A stretch of 64,000 nucleotides of DNA from Arcticibacter sp045629565. Lineage in GTDB: Bacteria; Bacteroidota; Bacteroidia; Sphingobacteriales; Sphingobacteriaceae. The translations under genes were made by a program, and so were the position numbers. Below are positions 61,310 through 64,000 of the stretch, one piece after another. The stretch's first letter is position 1. The number at the start of each line of letters is the position of its first letter. The DNA lies in contig NZ_JAZQRL010000111.1 in NCBI RefSeq assembly GCF_045629565.1, positions 62,001 through 126,000 on the forward strand, given 5' to 3'. The notes beneath the pieces were generated by a model. The model worked only from the letters and a program-made list of their open reading frames with translations, had not been told where the DNA came from and ran no database searches.

Positions 61310-62095
61310 TTATTTCAGAAAAGTATGGAGGCCTATCTGTTTTTGTTTCTTTAAGCCCTTCATAACCGATTCAGCATTAATCAGCGCACCTTGTGCATTC
61401 GTATGGGTATGGTCGGTAGGAAACAACTGTTTCACCCTGTGCGGACCCATTTTCTCATAGCGGTCTGCCGTTATCTTGTTCAGATCTATGAAGTATGCGT
61501 TCTCTTGTTCTGCTACCTGTTTGGCCCATAGACCGAAGTCCTGATCGGCCCGTACAACCTTACCCGCTTTCCAGCTGTTTCTCGGGATCATAGACAAAAC
61601 AATCGGAATGGCGCCCCTCGATTGAGCATCGCGGATGAACTGACGGATATACCAGCCATAAGTATGCACAGTTTCAGGAGTTCCATCTGGCCAGATAAGT
61701 TCTTTAGTTTCTTCGCCAATACCTCTCAAAACCCCTCTATAACCGCCTCTGGTTGTATCAGGATGACTTCCCTCGTTGTGCCCGAACTGCATCATCACAT
61801 AATCTCCCGCCTTCAGTTGAGACGAGACAGCTGCCCATCTCCCTTCCTTAATGAAGGTTCTGGTGCTTCTTCCTGCCATTGCATGGTTGCGCACCTCGAT
61901 TCGGGTCGTATCAAACAACGTTTGCATGGCGGTACCCCAACCCATAAATGAGGTGTTCGTATTTTTTACCGTCGAATCGCCTATGATATATAGCGCCGGC
62001 TTTTGCGAAAAGGTAAATGCCAGACTCATCAGGACTGCCAAAATAAACAGCCCCCGTCCGTGTAACAATAATCTGCTTCTGTTCAGCTTTCTCAT
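61310..62095 (-). CDS. Rhamnogalacturonan acetylesterase (CE12, SGNH fold)
   Basis: A 261-residue exported SGNH hydrolase. Block I is IGDSTVKN with the nucleophile Ser, block III FGHNEGSHP, and block V FPTDHTHTN with the Asp and His. It deacetylates galacturonic acid in rhamnogalacturonan I. The ATG at 62095 gives a signal peptide (LFILAVLMSLAFTFS). It is 22 bases after the PL11 lyase gene, whose substrate it would prepare. Confidence 0.92.
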   Translation of the reverse strand: MRKLNRSRLLLHGRGLFILAVLMSLAFTFSQKPALYIIGDSTVKNTNTSFMGWGTAMQTLFDTTRIEVRNHAMAGRSTRTFIKEGRWAAVSSQLKAGDYVMMQFGHNEGSHPDTTRGGYRGVLRGIGEETKELIWPDGTPETVHTYGWYIRQFIRDAQSRGAIPIVLSMIPRNSWKAGKVVRADQDFGLWAKQVAEQENAYFIDLNKITADRYEKMGPHRVKQLFPTDHTHTNAQGALINAESVMKGLKKQKQIGLHTFLK

Positions 62096-62117
62096 CAATT
62101 CTTGAATATGGTTAAGT

Positions 62118-64000
62118 TTATTTACGAGGGGTTTTTACTGGCTCATGCCGCTTGGTAACTTTTATATCAGGCCGCTTCGGCGCCTTCATATTCGGTCCGA
62201 CATAAAAACTCGTATGAGGCGGCTGATTGTATGCTACATTTTGCCAGGCTATGCTTTGACGGTATTGCGGGTCGTGCATAAAGGTAAACAGCCTGTTTTT
62301 GGCTTGAATAGTGGTAGTAAAGATTCTCAGTTCCTTTCCGTCGCGCGTCCTGAACATCACCTCTTCACGCCAGTCTCCAAACAGATCGGCACTCAATGCG
62401 GGTGTAGACTTCGTACCGTTATTACTGACACAATCATATTGCGCAGCATCAAACAAGAGGTTTGATTTTTCGGCAAGATAATCCCACTTGCTAATGGTAG
62501 TTGAATTCAGAAGTTCACTTAACAGATCGTCATCCCAGAAGATTCCGAAGTTGACAGAAGGATTCTTCTCCGAAATCTTATTCCCCTTGACGTCAAACAT
62601 TCCGGTGATTCCTGCTCCCGCCACCCATGATTCGAAACCTTCATAGCGGGGATCCACATCCAGGGATAGACCACGACCGGGACCTTCGCCATCGTCACCT
62701 GCCTTAATGGAGGCCTTTTTCCAAATAACTTCGCCGGTTCGTGCATCTCTGAAGCTCGCACCTGCATCGCCAAATCGCTCCTGAATATCGAAGACCTCCA
62801 GCCCCGGTCTCGAGGGGTCAAGGTCAGAGACATGCAGGGCATCTCCATGACCGATGCCGGTACTATAAAGGCCCTGTCCGTCATCATCCAGGGTCATGGC
62901 TCCATACACGATCTCATCTTTTCCGTCGGCGTCTACATCTGTTATGGTCAGGTTATGGTTTCCCTGACCGCGATATTTTCGATTTTCGGCGGTGGCGTCA
63001 CTGTCAAAGACCCAGCGGCTTGTAAGTTTTTTGTCTTTAAAATCCCAGGCGGCAATGACTGAGCGAGTATAATATCCTCTCGACATAATCAGACTGGCGT
63101 TCTTACCATCCAGATAAGCGATTCCCGCCAGGAATCGATCCATCCGGTTTCCGTTACCATCACCCCAGATCGCCGCCATCTCTTTTTGATCAGGGTCTTC
63201 TTTATCCGGATGCCTGCCAGGAAGATACTTCACCGTACTGATCTCAGCACCGGTCAGGCCATCAAACACCGTTAGATACTCAGGTCCTTTCAAGATGTAA
63301 CCGCGGCTATTTCGCCAATCTTTTGTAGAGTCGCCAATACAATTCCCCAGTCCGTCGATTGTTCCATCTGCAGTCTTGCAGGCGATCTCCGCCCTGCCGT
63401 CGCCATCCAGATCATACACCATGAACTGCGTATAATGCGCTCCTTCCCTGATATTCTTACCCAGGTTAATTCTCCACAGGAAAGTCCCGTCCATCCTGTA
63501 AGCTTCAAGTATCGGAGCTGAGGTGAAGCCCGCATGCGAATTATCCTTAGCAACCCCTGCCTGATGTATAATTATTTCATATTCCCCATCGCCATCCAGG
63601 TCTCCTACTGATGCGTCATTAGGTGTGTAGCCCTCTGGAGTTTGCAGCGGAACAGAAAGATAAGGAATGGCGGGTGGATTTGCTGCAAGCGAGTATGGAG
63701 CACTGGTCTCTACCTCTTTTCCGTTGATAACCGTCTTTACGAAATAAGTATTTGGCCTGGAGATGTCGACCTTGGTATCCTGAAAATCAGTGGTCGTCGT
63801 TAAGGGTTTACCGTTTAGTTTTACCGCCCTGCTCCCTGCGGTTGAGCGGTAAAGGTTGAAAGCAACATGCTCAGAATCCGTTCCCAATAGGCGCCATCCC
63901 ACATATACAACGCCGCTACCTTTGTTTATAGCAACCAATCCGCGACCGAGATTCTCCATCAAACGCTGCCCGTTGGAAACGAGGGAAGATGTAATGATTA
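62118..64000 (-). CDS. Rhamnogalacturonan lyase, PL11 (5' end beyond the window)
   Basis: At least 627 residues of a PL11 lyase that cleaves the rhamnogalacturonan I backbone by beta-elimination. The visible start is ENLGRGLVAINKGSGV, typical of the mature PL11 N-terminus, and the frame stays open to the window edge (…SSLVSNGQR upstream), so the signal peptide is outside. FG-GAP/calcium-loop repeats are frequent: DLDGDGEYEI, DLDGDGRAEI and DVDADGKDEI, which form the beta-propeller. First gene in view of the rhamnogalacturonan operon; no SusC/SusD pair is in the window. Confidence 0.93.
   Translation of the reverse strand, partial: IITSSLVSNGQRLMENLGRGLVAINKGSGVVYVGWRLLGTDSEHVAFNLYRSTAGSRAVKLNGKPLTTTTDFQDTKVDISRPNTYFVKTVINGKEVETSAPYSLAANPPAIPYLSVPLQTPEGYTPNDASVGDLDGDGEYEIIIHQAGVAKDNSHAGFTSAPILEAYRMDGTFLWRINLGKNIREGAHYTQFMVYDLDGDGRAEIACKTADGTIDGLGNCIGDSTKDWRNSRGYILKGPEYLTVFDGLTGAEISTVKYLPGRHPDKEDPDQKEMAAIWGDGNGNRMDRFLAGIAYLDGKNASLIMSRGYYTRSVIAAWDFKDKKLTSRWVFDSDATAENRKYRGQGNHNLTITDVDADGKDEIVYGAMTLDDDGQGLYSTGIGHGDALHVSDLDPSRPGLEVFDIQERFGDAGASFRDARTGEVIWKKASIKAGDDGEGPGRGLSLDVDPRYEGFESWVAGAGITGMFDVKGNKISEKNPSVNFGIFWDDDLLSELLNSTTISKWDYLAEKSNLLFDAAQYDCVSNNGTKSTPALSADLFGDWREEVMFRTRDGKELRIFTTTIQAKNRLFTFMHDPQYRQSIAWQNVAYNQPPHTSFYVGPNMKAPKRPDIKVTKRHEPVKTPRK

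Overview
The window reads as chromosome of a Bacteroidota bacterium, most likely Sphingobacteriaceae-like (Pedobacter/Mucilaginibacter type; the family is inferred from gene content). Supporting signs are the dcw cell-division cluster in Bacteroidota form, an Hc1-type histone-like protein, an alpha-oxoamine synthase of the Bacteroidota sphingolipid/sulfonolipid kind, a Nudix-type transcription regulator, and repeated TAnnTTTG elements upstream of genes (the -7 motif of the Bacteroidota primary sigma factor). No tRNA, rRNA, CRISPR, IS element or prophage was seen.

Layout. 1-627: end-truncated unknown gene (-) and a Dabb protein (+). 791-6496 (+): a tight operon of kaiC, two kaiB-like genes, a PAS histidine kinase, then cysE and cysM. 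6500-9244: threonine aldolase (-), a BadF/BadG-type sugar kinase (+) and a Nudix-fold regulator (-). 9359-12200 (+): pfkA, a degenerate paralogue of the sugar kinase, and gapA. 12272-16710 (-): glycogen branching enzyme and a GH31 alpha-glucosidase. 16791-24731: LuxE-like acyl-protein synthetase, tyrS, AcpH-like protein, ligA, dapA, Hc1-like protein and the alpha-oxoamine synthase. 24864-40468 (-): the dcw cluster, in transcription order mraZ, rsmH, ftsL-like, ftsI, murE, mraY, murD, ftsW, murG, murC, ftsQ, ftsA, ftsZ, with no murF or ddl. 40560-41050: a gene-free stretch holding an unusual GC-rich palindrome built on an 11-bp period. 41062-43304 (-): pgk and a second GAPDH. 43422-47229: small proteins, a DbpA-like helicase and unknown genes, leading to topB (47229-49355, -). 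49691-57945: a di-haem cytochrome c, an aldo/keto reductase, a cytochrome-fused PQQ-type sugar dehydrogenase, a lipoprotein, a V8-like protease, a metallophosphatase and an M1 peptidase. 57942-64000 (-): a rhamnogalacturonan-degradation operon (PL11, CE12, GH2, rhamnose mutarotase) running off the right edge.

How the parts fit. Much of the window is core central and envelope metabolism: lower glycolysis (pfkA, gapA, pgk, gap2), glycogen (glgB, GH31), and peptidoglycan plus division, with dapA feeding meso-DAP and a MurE motif of the meso-DAP type. The accessory parts of most interest are the Kai-like timing/signalling operon joined to cysteine synthesis, the 11-bp-periodic palindrome between mraZ and pgk, the probable MraZ operator, a pair of DnaA-box-like 9-mers between ftsA and ftsZ, and the degenerate kinase and Nudix proteins flanking the glycolytic operon. 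Coding calls rest on reading the translations; family names are from recognised motifs, without database searches.
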